Assembly: GCF_024584515.1 (NCBI RefSeq)
Contig: NZ_CP102173.1
Span: 1,674,001-1,738,000, forward strand
Length of the DNA: 64,000 nucleotides
Reading direction: 5' to 3'
Source of the DNA: Aeromicrobium wangtongii
GTDB lineage: Bacteria; Actinomycetota; Actinomycetes; Propionibacteriales; Nocardioidaceae
Positions 31,667 to 41,436 of the stretch are shown here, piece by piece (position 1 is the stretch's first letter; every line of letters begins with the position of its first letter). A program made the position numbers and the translations under genes. The notes beneath the pieces are model-generated. The model worked only from the letters and a program-made list of their open reading frames with translations. It was not told where the DNA came from and ran no database searches.

Positions 31667-33841
31667 TCAGTGGGTGGCTGCGTCTGCGTTGTCGCCGGGG
31701 CCGACGGGTCCCGCCGGCCGGGCGTGGAACGGGGCCGTGGGCTCGCCCGCCGCTGCGGCGATCGAGTCCTTGGCAGCTGCGACGACGGCCTCGGGCGTGA
31801 TGCCGAACTTGTCGTAGAGCGTCTGGTAGTCCGCGGAGGCGCCGTAGTGCTCGATGCTCACGATGCGTCCGGCGTCGCCGACGATGTCGCGCCAACCCAG
31901 CGAGACACCCGCCTCGACGGACACCCGCGCGCGCAGCTGCGGGGGGATGACCTCGTCGCGGTACGCGGCGTCCTGCTGCTCGAACCACTCACGGCTCGGC
32001 ATCGAGACGACCCGCGCCGAGATGCCCTCGGCGGCCAGCAGCTCGCGTGCCTTGACCGCGATCTGCACCTCCGAGCCGGTGCCGAACAAGATGACGTCCG
32101 GGGTGCCCTCGGTGTCGAGCAGCACGTAGGCGCCCTTGGCCGTCAGGCTGGCCTCGGCGTAGCCGTCGGTGCCACGAGGGAACGTGGGCAGGTTCTGGCG
32201 GGACAGCGCGAGCGCCGAGGGACGGTTGGTGTTGCCCATGACGGTGCGCCACGCCTCGATCGTCTCGTTGGCGTCCGCCGGACGGATGACGTCGAGACCG
32301 GGGATGGCCCGCAGGGCGGCCAGGTGCTCGATCGGCTGGTGCGTGGGTCCGTCCTCGCCCAGGCCGATGGAGTCGTGCGTCCACACGTACGTGACGGGCA
32401 GCTCCTGCAGGGCCGCCAGGCGGACCGCCGGGCGCATGTAGTCGCTGAACACCAGGAACGTGCCGCCGTACGGGCGGGTGAGCCCGTGCTGGACGATGCC
32501 GTTCATGATCGAGCCCATCGCGTGCTCGCGGATGCCGAAGTGCAGCACCCGGCCGTACCAGTCGCCCTTGAACTTCTCCGAGGAGCGCTCCGGCGGCAGG
32601 AAGGACGGCTCGCCCTTCGGGGTCGTGTTGTTGGAGCCGGCGAGGTCGGCCGAGCCGCCCCACAGCTCGGGAAGGCCACTGACGGCCGCAGACAGGAAGG
32701 CACCGGATGCCACACGGGTCGCGACACCCTTGGGATCGGCCTCGTAGACGGGCAGGTCGGCGTCCCAGCCCGCGGGCAGCTCACGGTTCTTGAGCCGCTC
32801 GAGCAGCGCCGCGCGCTCGGGGTTCGCCGAGGTCCAGGCGTCGAGGGACTCCTGCCAGACCTTGCGCTGGTCCGCGGCCCGGTCGCGCAGCGACTGGGTG
32901 TGCGCGATGACCTTGTCGTCGACGTCGAAGGTCTTGTCGGGGTCGAAGCCGAGCAGCTCCTTGGTCGCGCGGATCTCGTCGTCGCCGAGCGCCGATCCGT
33001 GCGATCCGCCGGTGCCCTGGGCCGTGGGGGCCGGCCAGGCGATGATCGTGCGCAGCTGGATGAAGCTGGGACGGTCGGTCACGGCCTCGGCGGCCTGGTA
33101 GGCGTCCCAGAGGGCCTGGACGTTCTCCTCGTACCCGGTGCCGCCGTTGGTCCAGTCGACGGTCTGGACGTGCCAGCCGTAGGCCTTGTAGCGGGCCGCG
33201 ACGTCCTCGGTGAAGGCGATGTTGGTGTCGTCCTCGATCGAGATGCGGTTGTCGTCCCACAGCACCGTCAGGTTGCCGAGCTGCTGGGTGCCGGCGAGCG
33301 AGGACGCCTCGGCCGAGACGCCCTCCTCGAGGTCTCCGTCGGAGCAGATCGCGTAGATGTGGTGGTCGAACGGGCTCTCGCCGGCCGCGGCGTCGGGGTC
33401 GAGCAGCCCGCGCTCGCGCCGGGCGGCCATCGCGAAGCCCACGGCGTTGGCGACGCCCTGGCCCAGCGGGCCGGTGGTCACCTCGACACCGGGGGTGTGG
33501 TTGTACTCGGGGTGGCCGGGGGTCTGGCTGCCCCAGGTGCGCAGGCTCTTCAGGTCGTCCAGCGTCATCGGGTAGCCCGCGAGGTACAGCTGGATGTACT
33601 GCGTCAGGCTCGAGTGCCCGCACGAGAGCACGAAACGGTCACGGCCGGCCCAGTGCGGATCGGTGGGGTCGTGACGCATGACCTTCTGGAAGAGCAGATA
33701 GGCCGCGGGGGCCAGGCTCATGGCGGTGCCCGGGTGGCCGTTGCCGACCTTCTGCACCGCATCGGCGGCCAGGAGACGAGCAGTGTCCACGGCCTTCTTG
33801 TCGAGATCTGTCCACTCCAGCGAGCGGGTTCCGGACGTCAC
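31667..33841 (-). CDS. tkt: Transketolase
   Basis: 724 residues. Thiamine-diphosphate enzyme moving two-carbon units between sugar phosphates. N-terminal [20 protein letters not shown], ThDP motif [14 protein letters not shown]...WDDN, and the pyrimidine domain with FVFSD-type block ([18 protein letters not shown]) are present. The GTG at 33841 is preceded by AGGAG at an 8-nt spacing; an open frame extending 169 codons further is rejected because it would overlap the divergent ctaB gene and its promoter. Confidence 0.96.
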   Translation of the reverse strand: MTSGTRSLEWTDLDKKAVDTARLLAADAVQKVGNGHPGTAMSLAPAAYLLFQKVMRHDPTDPHWAGRDRFVLSCGHSSLTQYIQLYLAGYPMTLDDLKSLRTWGSQTPGHPEYNHTPGVEVTTGPLGQGVANAVGFAMAARRERGLLDPDAAAGESPFDHHIYAICSDGDLEEGVSAEASSLAGTQQLGNLTVLWDDNRISIEDDTNIAFTEDVAARYKAYGWHVQTVDWTNGGTGYEENVQALWDAYQAAEAVTDRPSFIQLRTIIAWPAPTAQGTGGSHGSALGDDEIRATKELLGFDPDKTFDVDDKVIAHTQSLRDRAADQRKVWQESLDAWTSANPERAALLERLKNRELPAGWDADLPVYEADPKGVATRVASGAFLSAAVSGLPELWGGSADLAGSNNTTPKGEPSFLPPERSSEKFKGDWYGRVLHFGIREHAMGSIMNGIVQHGLTRPYGGTFLVFSDYMRPAVRLAALQELPVTYVWTHDSIGLGEDGPTHQPIEHLAALRAIPGLDVIRPADANETIEAWRTVMGNTNRPSALALSRQNLPTFPRGTDGYAEASLTAKGAYVLLDTEGTPDVILFGTGSEVQIAVKARELLAAEGISARVVSMPSREWFEQQDAAYRDEVIPPQLRARVSVEAGVSLGWRDIVGDAGRIVSIEHYGASADYQTLYDKFGITPEAVVAAAKDSIAAAAGEPTAPFHARPAGPVGPGDNADAATH

Positions 33842-33922
33842 AGCTTGAGCTCCTGATCGTCGTTCTTTGGGGCTTGGCGGTCTGCCGTCGAAGGCCGACA
33901 CGTTGAGCCTACTCGCGTCCCT

Positions 33923-33928
33923 TAGACT
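33923..33928 (+). promoter_or_regulatory. -10 box TAGACT for ctaB, leaderless
   Basis: TAGACT ends 8 nt before GTG 33936 and 2 nt before ATG 33930. The position favours the GTG as first codon of a leaderless mRNA. Confidence 0.55.
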
Positions 33929-33935
33929 GATGCAC

Positions 33936-34871
33936 GTGACTGCCGTGGATACGAACACCGTTAGTTCTACTGACGTACCCAGTTCTCCACCATTCACGGA
34001 CGTGGTCAAGGGATATGTCGCCCTCACGAAGCCGCGCATCATCGAGCTGCTGCTGCTGACCACCGTCCCGGTCATGTTCCTCGCCGAGCAGGGCGTTCCG
34101 TCGCTGTGGCTGGTGCTCGCGACGTTCTGCGGTGGTGCGCTGTCCGCCGGCAGCGCCAACGCGCTGAACTGCGTCGTGGACGCCGACGTCGACCAGCTGA
34201 TGCGTCGCACGTCGCGCCGGCCGCTGGCCCGCCACCAGATCCCGACCCGCAACGCGCTGATCTTCGGCCTGGTGCTCGGGGTCGTCTCGACCGCGATGCT
34301 CGGCTTCTGGGTCAACTGGCTGTCGGCCGGACTGGCGCTGGCCGCCAACGTGTTCTACGTCGTGGGCTACACGATGATCCTCAAGCGCCGCACGACCCAG
34401 AACATCGTGTGGGGCGGCGCCGCGGGCTGCTTCCCCGCCGTGATCGGCTGGACCGCCGTGACGGGCGAGATGGCGCTGGCGCCGTGGGTGCTGTTCCTGG
34501 TGATCTTCTTCTGGACTCCGCCGCACTTCTGGTCGCTCGCGATGCGGTACCGCGAGGACTACTCCGCGGCCAGCATCCCGATGCTGCCGTCGGTCGTCGG
34601 ATCGGCCGAGGTCGCCCGCCAGATCGTCATCTACACCTGGGCCATGGTCGGCACGTCGCTGGTGCTGTGGCCGCTGGCCACCGGCTGGTTCTACCCGGCC
34701 GTCGCGATCGTGCTCGGCATCGTCTTCCTGGTGGAGGCGTACGACCTGAAGTCGCGCGCCCAGGACACCGAGGACCTGTCGATCATCAAGCCGATGCGGC
34801 TGTTCCACTTCAGCAACGCCTACCTGGCCCTGCTGTTCGTCGCCGCGGCGATCGACCCCTTCCTGCGCTAG
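33936..34871 (+). CDS. ctaB: Protoheme IX farnesyltransferase (heme O synthase)
   Basis: 311 residues, about 8-9 membrane helices. Attaches farnesyl to heme b for aa3-type cytochrome oxidase. The UbiA-type metal motif [20 protein letters not shown] (Asp-rich) is near residue 67, with [19 protein letters not shown] at the N-terminus and [12 protein letters not shown] in the second half. ATG at 33930 is an alternative start two codons earlier. Divergent from tkt. Confidence 0.95.
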   Translation: MTAVDTNTVSSTDVPSSPPFTDVVKGYVALTKPRIIELLLLTTVPVMFLAEQGVPSLWLVLATFCGGALSAGSANALNCVVDADVDQLMRRTSRRPLARHQIPTRNALIFGLVLGVVSTAMLGFWVNWLSAGLALAANVFYVVGYTMILKRRTTQNIVWGGAAGCFPAVIGWTAVTGEMALAPWVLFLVIFFWTPPHFWSLAMRYREDYSAASIPMLPSVVGSAEVARQIVIYTWAMVGTSLVLWPLATGWFYPAVAIVLGIVFLVEAYDLKSRAQDTEDLSIIKPMRLFHFSNAYLALLFVAAAIDPFLR

Positions 34872-34879
34872 CCCTCCGC

Positions 34880-35668
34880 TCAGCTGGCCTGCAGGCGCTG
34901 CAGGAGCTGCTCGAGGGCCAGCGGGTTCCCGGCGAGGTGCCAGCGGTGCCCCCGGTGGTGGACGACCGCGGTGCGTCCGCCGGCCGCCTCCACGATCGCC
35001 TGGCCGGGCAGCCAGTCCCACTCCGCCGTGGAGTGCTGTGCCCACACCCCGATGCGCCCGGTGGCGACGCTGGACAGATCCATCGAGCCGGACCCGAACA
35101 GGCGCGGGGTCGCCACGCCGGCCACCATCGCCAGCCAGGGCTGCAGGACGTCCGGGTCCGTCAGGGTGGTGGGATGGATGTAGGTCGCCATGCTGCACTC
35201 CGCCAGCGGACGGTCCGCGAGCGGCTCGAGCTCCTTGCCGTCCAGCGTCGTCGGCAGATCACGTCCGCCGAGCCACGTCTCCCCGCTGCTGGGCTGGTGG
35301 ACGGCGCCGAGCACGACACCGTCCTCGTCGCGCAACGCCAGGGCGCTGCACCAGTAGGCCAGGCCCGACACGAAGTTGTAGGTCCCGTCGACCGGGTCGA
35401 TGACCCAGGTGCGGCCGCTCGTGCCGGTGTGGGCGGCGCCCTCCTCGCCCAGGATGCCGTCGTCGGGCCGGACGCGCCGCAGGGTCTGCATGACGAGCTC
35501 CTCGGCGGCCCGGTCGGCGGCCGTGACGACGTCGGAGATCGAGGTCTTGAAGTCGGTGCGCAGGCCCTCGTCGCGCATGCGGGACGCGAGCGATCCGGCG
35601 GACGTCACGAGGAACACCGCGAGGTCGGCATCGCTGACGGACGGTTCGACATTCCATTCCACGGACAT
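34880..35668 (-). CDS. Inositol monophosphatase family protein
   Basis: 262 residues. Mg2+-dependent sugar-phosphate phosphatase fold: GEE in ILGEEGAAH, the metal-binding DPVDGTYNFVSG, and EWDWLPGQAIVEAAGG (WDxxxG). Candidate substrates are inositol-1-phosphate, histidinol phosphate or similar; the specific one cannot be told. A TAGACT -10 ends 7 nt before the ATG. Convergent with ctaB. Confidence 0.92.
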   Translation of the reverse strand: MSVEWNVEPSVSDADLAVFLVTSAGSLASRMRDEGLRTDFKTSISDVVTAADRAAEELVMQTLRRVRPDDGILGEEGAAHTGTSGRTWVIDPVDGTYNFVSGLAYWCSALALRDEDGVVLGAVHQPSSGETWLGGRDLPTTLDGKELEPLADRPLAECSMATYIHPTTLTDPDVLQPWLAMVAGVATPRLFGSGSMDLSSVATGRIGVWAQHSTAEWDWLPGQAIVEAAGGRTAVVHHRGHRWHLAGNPLALEQLLQRLQAS

Positions 35669-35674
35669 GGTCGA

Positions 35675-35680
35675 AGTCTA
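35675..35680 (-). promoter_or_regulatory. -10 box TAGACT, leaderless start
   Basis: On the minus strand TAGACT ends 7 nt before the phosphatase ATG at 35668. Same hexamer as ctaB. Confidence 0.6.
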
Positions 35681-35749
35681 TGAGTCGCTCCGGGACCCCC
35701 GGCGGACGCTACGGTGAACGCCACACGTCCACCCGCAAGGAGAGCCGCG

Positions 35750-36115
35750 ATGCCCGTCGACCCCACCGGAGCCGATCTCAAGCGCTACCTCGCCGAGGAC
35801 CCCGGGGGACCGGTGGTGATGCTGAACCTGTTGAAGTTCACCGAGACGGGACGGCCGAGCTACCAGAAGTACGCCGACGAGATCCAGCCGTTCCTGGACA
35901 AGGTCGGCGGCCGGGTCGTCTACGTCGGCGACACGTCCACGGCACTGGTGGCCCCCGACGGTTTCGACTGGGACGCCGTGCTGCTGGTGGAGTACCCGAG
36001 CCGGCAGGCCTTCAGCGCGATGGTCGCCGATCCGGACTACCAGGGCATCACCGAGCTGCGGACCGAGGCGCTCTCGGAGGCGGTCCTCCAGGCCACGACG
36101 CGCTGGGGCAGCTGA
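35750..36115 (+). CDS. DUF1330-type protein
   Basis: 121 residues. PVVMLNLLKFTETGRPSYQKYADEIQPFLDKVGGRVVYVG followed by WDAVLLVEYPSRQAFSAMVADPDYQ is the ferredoxin-like dimeric alpha-beta-barrel pattern of DUF1330. ATG chosen for AGGAG at the right distance. No catalytic role established. Confidence 0.85.
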   Translation: MPVDPTGADLKRYLAEDPGGPVVMLNLLKFTETGRPSYQKYADEIQPFLDKVGGRVVYVGDTSTALVAPDGFDWDAVLLVEYPSRQAFSAMVADPDYQGITELRTEALSEAVLQATTRWGS

Positions 36116-36118
36116 GCG

Positions 36119-36808
36119 TCAGCCGGTGATGCGCCAGCCGGCCACGTCGATCAGGAAGTGGGCCAGGACGAGCGCACCCAGGTAGAACGTCGAGACGGCC
36201 AGCGCTGCCCCGACACGAGGCCACGCTCCGAGGCGTCGGGTCGCGGTGAAGGCGACCGCGGTGGCCCAGCCGAGCGCCGCCTCGGCCGGGACGACGTAGA
36301 TCGCGACGCCGGCCCACCGGGTGGTGTCCCCGGTCGGCTCCCACAGGCCCAGGGCCGGTGCCGCGATCTCCGCGCCGAGGAACACGACGGCCGAGAGCAG
36401 CGCCGCGCGTCCTGGACGGCCACCCGCGAGGGCTACTGCGATGAACAGCGGCGCCACCCACATGCCGGCCATCGCGACGGGGATGACATCGTCCACGCGC
36501 AGGCCACCTGTGTCGGGGAAGCGCAGGGTCCCGATCAGGTCCGCCAGCACCCAGTCCGGCAGGACCTGGAACACCGAGACCGGCACCAGGAAGGCGGCCA
36601 GCGCGGCCAGGTCGTCGCGGCCCGAACGCCGTGCCGCCACCTGCAGCGCGATGACGTAGGCGAGGACGGTGGCGAGCACGCCCCAGCCCTGCGCGGGCCG
36701 GGGGAGCGCCAGGCTCAGCCCGCCTGCCAGCACCAGGCCGGCGTGGACGAGCAGGAGTGGCGTGAGATCCGACGACCGGACGTCCGTGGCAGCCGGGCTG
36801 GTGGGCAT
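36119..36808 (-). CDS. Uncharacterised integral membrane protein
   Basis: 229 residues with about seven hydrophobic helices. Contains FQVLPDWVLADLIGTLRFPD between helices and a conserved-looking WVAPLFIAVALAG. I recall similar unassigned membrane proteins in other bacteria but cannot name a function. It is convergent with the DUF1330 gene (3 bp between stops). Confidence 0.8.
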   Translation of the reverse strand: MPTSPAATDVRSSDLTPLLLVHAGLVLAGGLSLALPRPAQGWGVLATVLAYVIALQVAARRSGRDDLAALAAFLVPVSVFQVLPDWVLADLIGTLRFPDTGGLRVDDVIPVAMAGMWVAPLFIAVALAGGRPGRAALLSAVVFLGAEIAAPALGLWEPTGDTTRWAGVAIYVVPAEAALGWATAVAFTATRRLGAWPRVGAALAVSTFYLGALVLAHFLIDVAGWRITG

Positions 36809-36839
36809 CAGGTCACCGTAGGGGTGCCCCGCCCACAGG

Positions 36840-37760
36840 TCAACGGATCGAGGACGCCTCGCGCCGGGTAGTGCTCAGCTCGGCCTCGGTGCGCGAGGAC
36901 AGGACCTCGACCAGCAGTCTCGTCCCGACGGCGATCAGGACCGCCGCTCCGACCAGGTGCGTCGCGACGAGCGCGATCGGCAGGTCGGTGAAGTACTGGA
37001 CGAAGCCGATGACGCCCTGCGCCACCTCGGCCACCAGGAGCCACACGGCGAGGCGGGCCAGCGGCGTCCGGCGCAGCACGAAGCACACGGCGACGGTCAG
37101 CAGGACCAGTCCGTAGACGACCCAGGCGTGCACGTGGCTCATGAACGCGGGATCGAGCCCGTTGCGCGGGGCGTTGTCGTCGCCCGCGTGCGGGCCGCTC
37201 CCGGTGACGATGGTGCCGAGGTAGACCACGACCCACAGCACCGCGTAGGTGGCCAGGACGAGGGCTGCCGCGCGTGGGGGCACGGTCTGGGTGGCCGCCC
37301 CGCGGACCCGGACGACCAGCAGCACCGAGGCGGCCACCAGCATCAACGACAGCAGCAGGTGCAGGGAGACGATCCACGGATTGAGGTCGGTCAGCACCGT
37401 GATGCCGCCGATGACGCCCTGGAAGGGGACGCCCAGCGCGATGAGAACGGCGAGCCGGCGCAGGCTGCGGGACGTCCCGGACCAGCGCCACACCGCGACC
37501 AGCGTCGCGACGACCACGACGATCAGGACGTAGGTCAGCAGGCGGTTGCCGAACTCGATGACGCCGTGGGCACCGAGCTCACGGTGGGGGACGAACGACT
37601 CGTCGGTGCACTTGGGCCACGTCGGGCAGCCGAGGCCGGATCCGGTCAGGCGGACGAGCCCTCCGGTCAGGATGATGACGGTGTTGGCGACCACCGCCGC
37701 CCACGCCCATCGCTCGACCGACGTGTCGGTGGGCCTGCGAAGGCCCAAGCCGTTGTTCAT
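36840..37760 (-). CDS. ctaA: Heme A synthase (CtaA/COX15)
   Basis: 306 residues, eight membrane helices. Oxidises the heme O methyl group to give heme A. Family points: GGLVRLTGSGLGCPTWPKC with the extracellular Cys pair, His in HGVIEFGNRLLTYV, SLHLLLSLMLV, a matching second half with HVHAWVVYG and ATHLVGAAVL. ATG 37760 chosen because GGGAG lies 8 nt upstream; GTG 37769 overlaps the permease stop. Follows the ABC exporter genes, so operon ABC-permease-ctaA. Confidence 0.95.
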   Translation of the reverse strand: MNNGLGLRRPTDTSVERWAWAAVVANTVIILTGGLVRLTGSGLGCPTWPKCTDESFVPHRELGAHGVIEFGNRLLTYVLIVVVVATLVAVWRWSGTSRSLRRLAVLIALGVPFQGVIGGITVLTDLNPWIVSLHLLLSLMLVAASVLLVVRVRGAATQTVPPRAAALVLATYAVLWVVVYLGTIVTGSGPHAGDDNAPRNGLDPAFMSHVHAWVVYGLVLLTVAVCFVLRRTPLARLAVWLLVAEVAQGVIGFVQYFTDLPIALVATHLVGAAVLIAVGTRLLVEVLSSRTEAELSTTRREASSIR

Positions 37761-37765
37761 GACTT

Positions 37766-38554
37766 TCACTCCCACTTGAACGTTCTCGAGACCAACAGAC
37801 TCGCGCACACCGTCCACACCAGCAGGACGACGATCGCGAACGGGGCGGCGCCTTGGCCGGCAAAGGCATCGCGCAGGCCCTGGCCCAGCGCACCGGACGG
37901 CAGCAGCTCCACCACGTGCCTGGCCGCCTCGGGATAGCGGCTCAGCGGCACCAGCAGCCCTCCACCGACCAGCAGCAGGACGTAGACCAGGTTCGCCACC
38001 GCCAAGTTAGCCTCCGCGCGCAAGGTCCCGGCGATCAGCAGGCCGAGGGAGCCGAAGGCGGCGGTGCCCAGCACGATCAGCACCAGCGCCTCCCCGAAGG
38101 CGACGACGCCGCCCTGCGGGTCCCAGCCGAGCGCGATGCCGGCGCCGGACAGGATGGCCAGCTGGACGATCTCCACGATGACGACCGCGGTGATCTTGCC
38201 GAACAGCAGGCCCCACCGCGGCAAGGGGGACGCGCCGAGACGCTTGATGATGCCGTAGCGGCGCTCAAAGCCGGTGGCGATCGCGAGCGAGGTGAACGAG
38301 GTCGACAGCACCGCGAGCGCCAGGATGCCCGGCGTGATGATGTCGATCGTGCGGCCGGGGCCGAGATCGACGATCCCGTCGGCGCGCGAGCCCAGCACGA
38401 GCAGCACCAGCGGGATGACCATCGTCAGCAGGACCTGCTCGGCATTGCGTCCCTGCAGCTTCAGCTCCATGACGGTCTGCGCGCGCAGCATCGCCGACCG
38501 CGGCGCGGCGCCGGGCCGGGGGGACAGGTCGAGGGTGCTCTGGGGTGCGCTCAT
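37766..38554 (-). CDS. ABC-2 type transporter permease
   Basis: 262 residues, six hydrophobic helices, the ABC-2 export permease layout (VLLTMVIPLVLLVLG; FERRYGIIKRLGASPL as coupling segment). Pairs with the ATPase directly upstream (ATGA overlap). Its place before ctaA is common in actinobacteria and suggests a link to heme or respiratory-chain assembly, but the cargo is unknown. Confidence 0.92.
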   Translation of the reverse strand: MSAPQSTLDLSPRPGAAPRSAMLRAQTVMELKLQGRNAEQVLLTMVIPLVLLVLGSRADGIVDLGPGRTIDIITPGILALAVLSTSFTSLAIATGFERRYGIIKRLGASPLPRWGLLFGKITAVVIVEIVQLAILSGAGIALGWDPQGGVVAFGEALVLIVLGTAAFGSLGLLIAGTLRAEANLAVANLVYVLLLVGGGLLVPLSRYPEAARHVVELLPSGALGQGLRDAFAGQGAAPFAIVVLLVWTVCASLLVSRTFKWE

Positions 38555-39492
38555 CGCAGGGCCTTGCCGGTCAGCTCGAGGAACCGGTCCTCGAGGGTCT
38601 GGCGCTCCACGAGCAAGGACTCGGTCAGGACGCCGTGGGACGCGCACCAGGTCGCGAGGGTTGCCAGGAGCTGGGGGTCGACGATGCCGGCGATGACGTA
38701 GGCGCCGGGGCTCACCTCGTCGACCTTGGTGTCGTGGGGGAGGGCGGACATCAGGCCGGCCACGTCCAGCCCGGGACGCGCCGTGAAGCGGACGGTGTTC
38801 TCCGAGCCGGAGGAGGCCAGCGCCTGGGGCGTGCCGGAGGCGATGACGCGTCCGGCGTCGACGATGTGGATGTGGTCGGACAAGGCCTCGGCCTCGTCCA
38901 TGAAGTGGGTCGTCAGCACGGTCGTGACGCCGCTGCTGCGCAGCTCGTCGATGAGCTCCCAGGTCGATCGGCGTGCCGCGGGGTCCAGCCCGGCGGTCGG
39001 CTCGTCGAGGAACAACAGCTCCGGACGTCCCACGATGGCCATGGCCAGGCTCAGTCGCTGCTGCTGTCCGCCGGAGAGGCGGCGGTACGGCGTCGATCCG
39101 TAAGAGCCCATGCCGAGGCGCTCGATCAGCAGGTCGACGTCGAGCGGATGGGCGTGCAGCGACGCGATGTGGTGCAGCATCTCGTGCGAGCGGGCTCCCG
39201 ACCACGCGCCGCCGGACTGCAGCATGACGCCGACGCGCGGACGCAGCAGGTGGCCGTCGGCGACCGGATCGAGGCCCAGCACCCGGACCGTGCCGGCGTG
39301 CGGGCTGCGGAAGCCCTCGCAGGTCTCGATCGTGGTGGTCTTGCCGGCGCCGTTGGGTCCCAGGATCGCGGTGACGGTGCCGGGACGGACGTCCAGACTC
39401 AGGCCGTCGACCGCGGTCTTGGTGCCATAACGCATGACGAGGTCGACGACCTCGACGGCGGGTACTTCTCTAGCCGGCTCAGACACCCCCAC
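38551..39492 (-). CDS. ABC transporter ATP-binding protein
   Basis: 313 residues. Walker A GPNGAGKTTTIE, signature LSGGQQQRLSLAMAI, Walker B LLFLDEPTAGLDP and the switch His in TTHFMDEAEAL are complete. The C-terminal extension is typical of DrrA/CcmA-type exporters. GTG start at 39492 or 39486. Works with the permease next to it. Confidence 0.94.
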   Translation of the reverse strand: MGVSEPAREVPAVEVVDLVMRYGTKTAVDGLSLDVRPGTVTAILGPNGAGKTTTIETCEGFRSPHAGTVRVLGLDPVADGHLLRPRVGVMLQSGGAWSGARSHEMLHHIASLHAHPLDVDLLIERLGMGSYGSTPYRRLSGGQQQRLSLAMAIVGRPELLFLDEPTAGLDPAARRSTWELIDELRSSGVTTVLTTHFMDEAEALSDHIHIVDAGRVIASGTPQALASSGSENTVRFTARPGLDVAGLMSALPHDTKVDEVSPGAYVIAGIVDPQLLATLATWCASHGVLTESLLVERQTLEDRFLELTGKALR

Positions 39493-39593
39493 AGTCTAGG
39501 TGTCGACCCCCCACTGCTTGTCCGGGCGGTGCTGCACACCCGCTCATCGCACTGCGAAGACGTGCGGAACAGCTGCAGAAGGTGAGATCCGGA

Positions 39594-39686
39594 TGTCCCC
39601 TGACGCGCCCGCCGCTCTGCACGACATCACGGGCGAGGCGCGCCAACGACTGGCCGGTGCGTTCGACGCCGTCAAGAACGTCTGAA
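39594..39686 (+). CDS. Possible 30-residue small protein
   Basis: ATG at 39594 preceded by AAGGTGAG; product MSPDAPAALHDITGEARQ followed by a second amphipathic helix ending AFDAVKNV. The 242-bp spacer 39493-39734 otherwise contains the inverted repeat ACTAC-N8-GTAGT and the promoter of the next operon. Could be real or chance; no homolog known to me. Confidence 0.3.
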
Positions 39687-39703
39687 CTACGACGGCGTGT
39701 AGT
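39686..39703. promoter_or_regulatory. Inverted repeat ACTAC-N8-GTAGT, candidate operator
   Basis: ACTAC and GTAGT arms lie 19 nt upstream of the TATCGT -10 box of the copper operon, where a repressor or activator would act. TACTAC/GTAGTA-type arms recall BlaI/CopY family operators; no such regulator is in the window. Confidence 0.4.
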
Positions 39704-39722
39704 AGGCCAGGGCTCTGTGGGA

Positions 39723-39728
39723 TATCGT
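39723..39728 (+). promoter_or_regulatory. -10 box TATCGT, leaderless start of copper operon
   Basis: TATCGT ends 7 nt before GTG 39735. Confidence 0.55.
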
Positions 39729-39734
39729 GACGAG

Positions 39735-40265
39735 GTGCCCGATCGACGCCTCCGCCGCGGCTTGCCGCGGTTGGTGCGAGGCGGTCTGGTCGCACTGCTG
39801 ACCATGACGCTGGGCGTCGGCGCCCACGTCTGGGCCGGCGGTCACGCCCCTTCCGTCACCGCTGCAGGCGTCCTCGTGCTCGCGTTCACCGCGGCCTGTT
39901 GGGCCCTGAGCTCGCAACGCTGGACGGCACGTCCACTGCTCGCGATGTTCCTGCTGGCCCAGGTCGGGACCCACACGGTCGCCGTGGTCGAGCATCCTGA
40001 CGCATCGATGGGCATGGTCGCGATGATCCCGGCACACGCCGCCGCGGCGGCCCTGCTGGTGGTGATGGTGACCAGCGGTGAGCGCGCCGCGATCGAGCTG
40101 GTCGAGCACCTGGCCCTGCGCTGCCTCGCGCTGCGGGCCGTCCCCGCACCGCGGCCCACGACCGCTCGCGCCGCGTCGCGGATCGTCTCGCCTGGCGCCG
40201 GGTTCCTGGGTGGACCGGTCCGTGGCCGGGCTCCGCCGCGCGGTCTGCTGCTGCCCACCTCCTGA
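39735..40265 (+). CDS. Membrane protein of the copper operon, function unknown
   Basis: 176 residues from a leaderless GTG. Basic N-terminus, then four hydrophobic helices between about residues 14 and 120, with His residues close to or inside them (GVGAHVWAGGHAP; VGTHTVAVVEHPD; MIPAHAA), and a Pro/Arg-rich tail. The His/Met placement and its neighbours (copC, PCuAC) suggest copper handling in the membrane; that is inference. Confidence 0.7.
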   Translation: MPDRRLRRGLPRLVRGGLVALLTMTLGVGAHVWAGGHAPSVTAAGVLVLAFTAACWALSSQRWTARPLLAMFLLAQVGTHTVAVVEHPDASMGMVAMIPAHAAAAALLVVMVTSGERAAIELVEHLALRCLALRAVPAPRPTTARAASRIVSPGAGFLGGPVRGRAPPRGLLLPTS

Positions 40266-40324
40266 CGGCAGCAGTCCTGAATTCGTCGCCCCCTTCGGGC
40301 GTCCATCCAGACCTGGAGGCACCC

Positions 40325-40882
40325 ATGCCATCGACCCTTCGGGGCCGGTCGGTGCTGGTCGTGCTGCTCGTCGCAGCCCTGTCGGTGATGCCGACGCGGG
40401 GAGCGTCCGCACACGCCGCACTGACCAGCTCCAACCCGTCCGCCGGCTCGTCCGTCTCGTCTTTGCCGGCCGAGATCGAGCTGCAGTTCAACGACGAGCT
40501 CAGCGACCTGGCACCCGCACTCATCCTGCGGCACGACGGCCGGACCCTCGCGGAGCTGCAACCACGCATCGACGGCACGCTGCTGCGTGCTGACGCGCCC
40601 GGGCTGGACCTGCCCGACGGCGCGTACCAGCTCGTGTGGCGGATCGTCTCGGTGGACGGCCACCCGGTGAGCGGGAGCATCGCGTTCCGGATCGGTGAGG
40701 CCGAGGCACCCGCGACCGAGGCACCCGCGACCGAGGAACCGGCCACCGGGCCGGCGACATCGGGGTCGTCGACCAACCAGCCCACCGCGATCGCCGTCGG
40801 CCTCGCGGTCATCGCGCTGGTCGCAGCACTGCTCGTACGGCGCCTGCTCAAGCGCTCCCACATCAAGGAAGAACAACCGTGA
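40325..40882 (+). CDS. copC: CopC-domain copper-binding protein
   Basis: 185 residues. Signal peptide ending ASA, giving mature N-terminal His30, the first Cu(II) ligand of CopC; further ligands Asp/His in SVDGHPVSGSIAFRI. The CopC cupredoxin-like domain is followed by a repeated Ala-Pro-Ala-Thr-Glu linker and a C-terminal membrane helix (about 153-172) with basic end, so it is anchored outside the membrane. Overlaps the next gene by GTGA. Confidence 0.9.
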   Translation: MPSTLRGRSVLVVLLVAALSVMPTRGASAHAALTSSNPSAGSSVSSLPAEIELQFNDELSDLAPALILRHDGRTLAELQPRIDGTLLRADAPGLDLPDGAYQLVWRIVSVDGHPVSGSIAFRIGEAEAPATEAPATEEPATGPATSGSSTNQPTAIAVGLAVIALVAALLVRRLLKRSHIKEEQP

Positions 40883-41436
40883 ACCTCAAGACCGCCACAT
40901 CGTGGCGCCACGCCGGCGCCGCCACCTCTGCCGCTCTCGTCCTCGCCCTGGCGTCGGCCTGCGGCAGTGACACACCGAGCGAGACCGCGACGCAGGCATC
41001 AGCGGTCTCGGTCAAGGACCCCTGGGTCAAGGCCGCTGACCAGGGGATGACCGCCGCGTTCGCCACGCTTCGCAACGCCGGTGGCAACGAGGCCAGGGTG
41101 GTGTCCGCAGCGGTTGAGTCGGTCACCCAGACGGCCGAGCTGCACGAGATGGCAGCCGACGACAGCGGCCAGATGGTGATGCGGCAGAAGCCCGACGGGA
41201 TCGTGCTGCCCGCAGGGAGGAGCCACGAGCTTCGTCCGGGCGGCGATCACATCATGCTGATCGGGCTGACCAAGCCGGTCCGGGCCGGGGACGAGGTCCG
41301 GGTGACTCTGACCTTCGCCGACAGGTCGGAGCTGTCGTTCACCGCACCGGCCCGATCCTTCTCCGGGGCGCAGGAGGACTATCAGCCTGACGGAGGGCAC
41401 GGGTCGGACCCGGACCCGTCCAGCCACCATGAGTGA
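40879..41436 (+). CDS. Copper chaperone PCu(A)C, lipoprotein
   Basis: 185 residues. Lipobox LASAC with Cys28. Copper site H89-x-M91, M99/M101 and H124-x-M126 fits the PCuAC pattern H(M)-x10-M-x21-HxM. A His-rich tail (GGHG...SSHHE) may add a second copper site. PCuAC proteins deliver Cu(I) to extracytoplasmic enzymes such as cytochrome oxidase. Start overlaps copC; end overlaps the DyP start by 8 nt. Confidence 0.92.
   Translation: MNLKTATSWRHAGAATSAALVLALASACGSDTPSETATQASAVSVKDPWVKAADQGMTAAFATLRNAGGNEARVVSAAVESVTQTAELHEMAADDSGQMVMRQKPDGIVLPAGRSHELRPGGDHIMLIGLTKPVRAGDEVRVTLTFADRSELSFTAPARSFSGAQEDYQPDGGHGSDPDPSSHHE

Noticed and set aside
31625..33856. Open plus-strand frame of about 740 codons opposite tkt
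   Set aside because: Antisense shadow of transketolase with low-complexity Arg/Gly/Val/Leu composition.
33842..34348. Extension of transketolase by 169 N-terminal residues
   Set aside because: It would run through the divergent ctaB gene and promoter and has no family similarity; the GTG at 33841 has a proper ribosome site.
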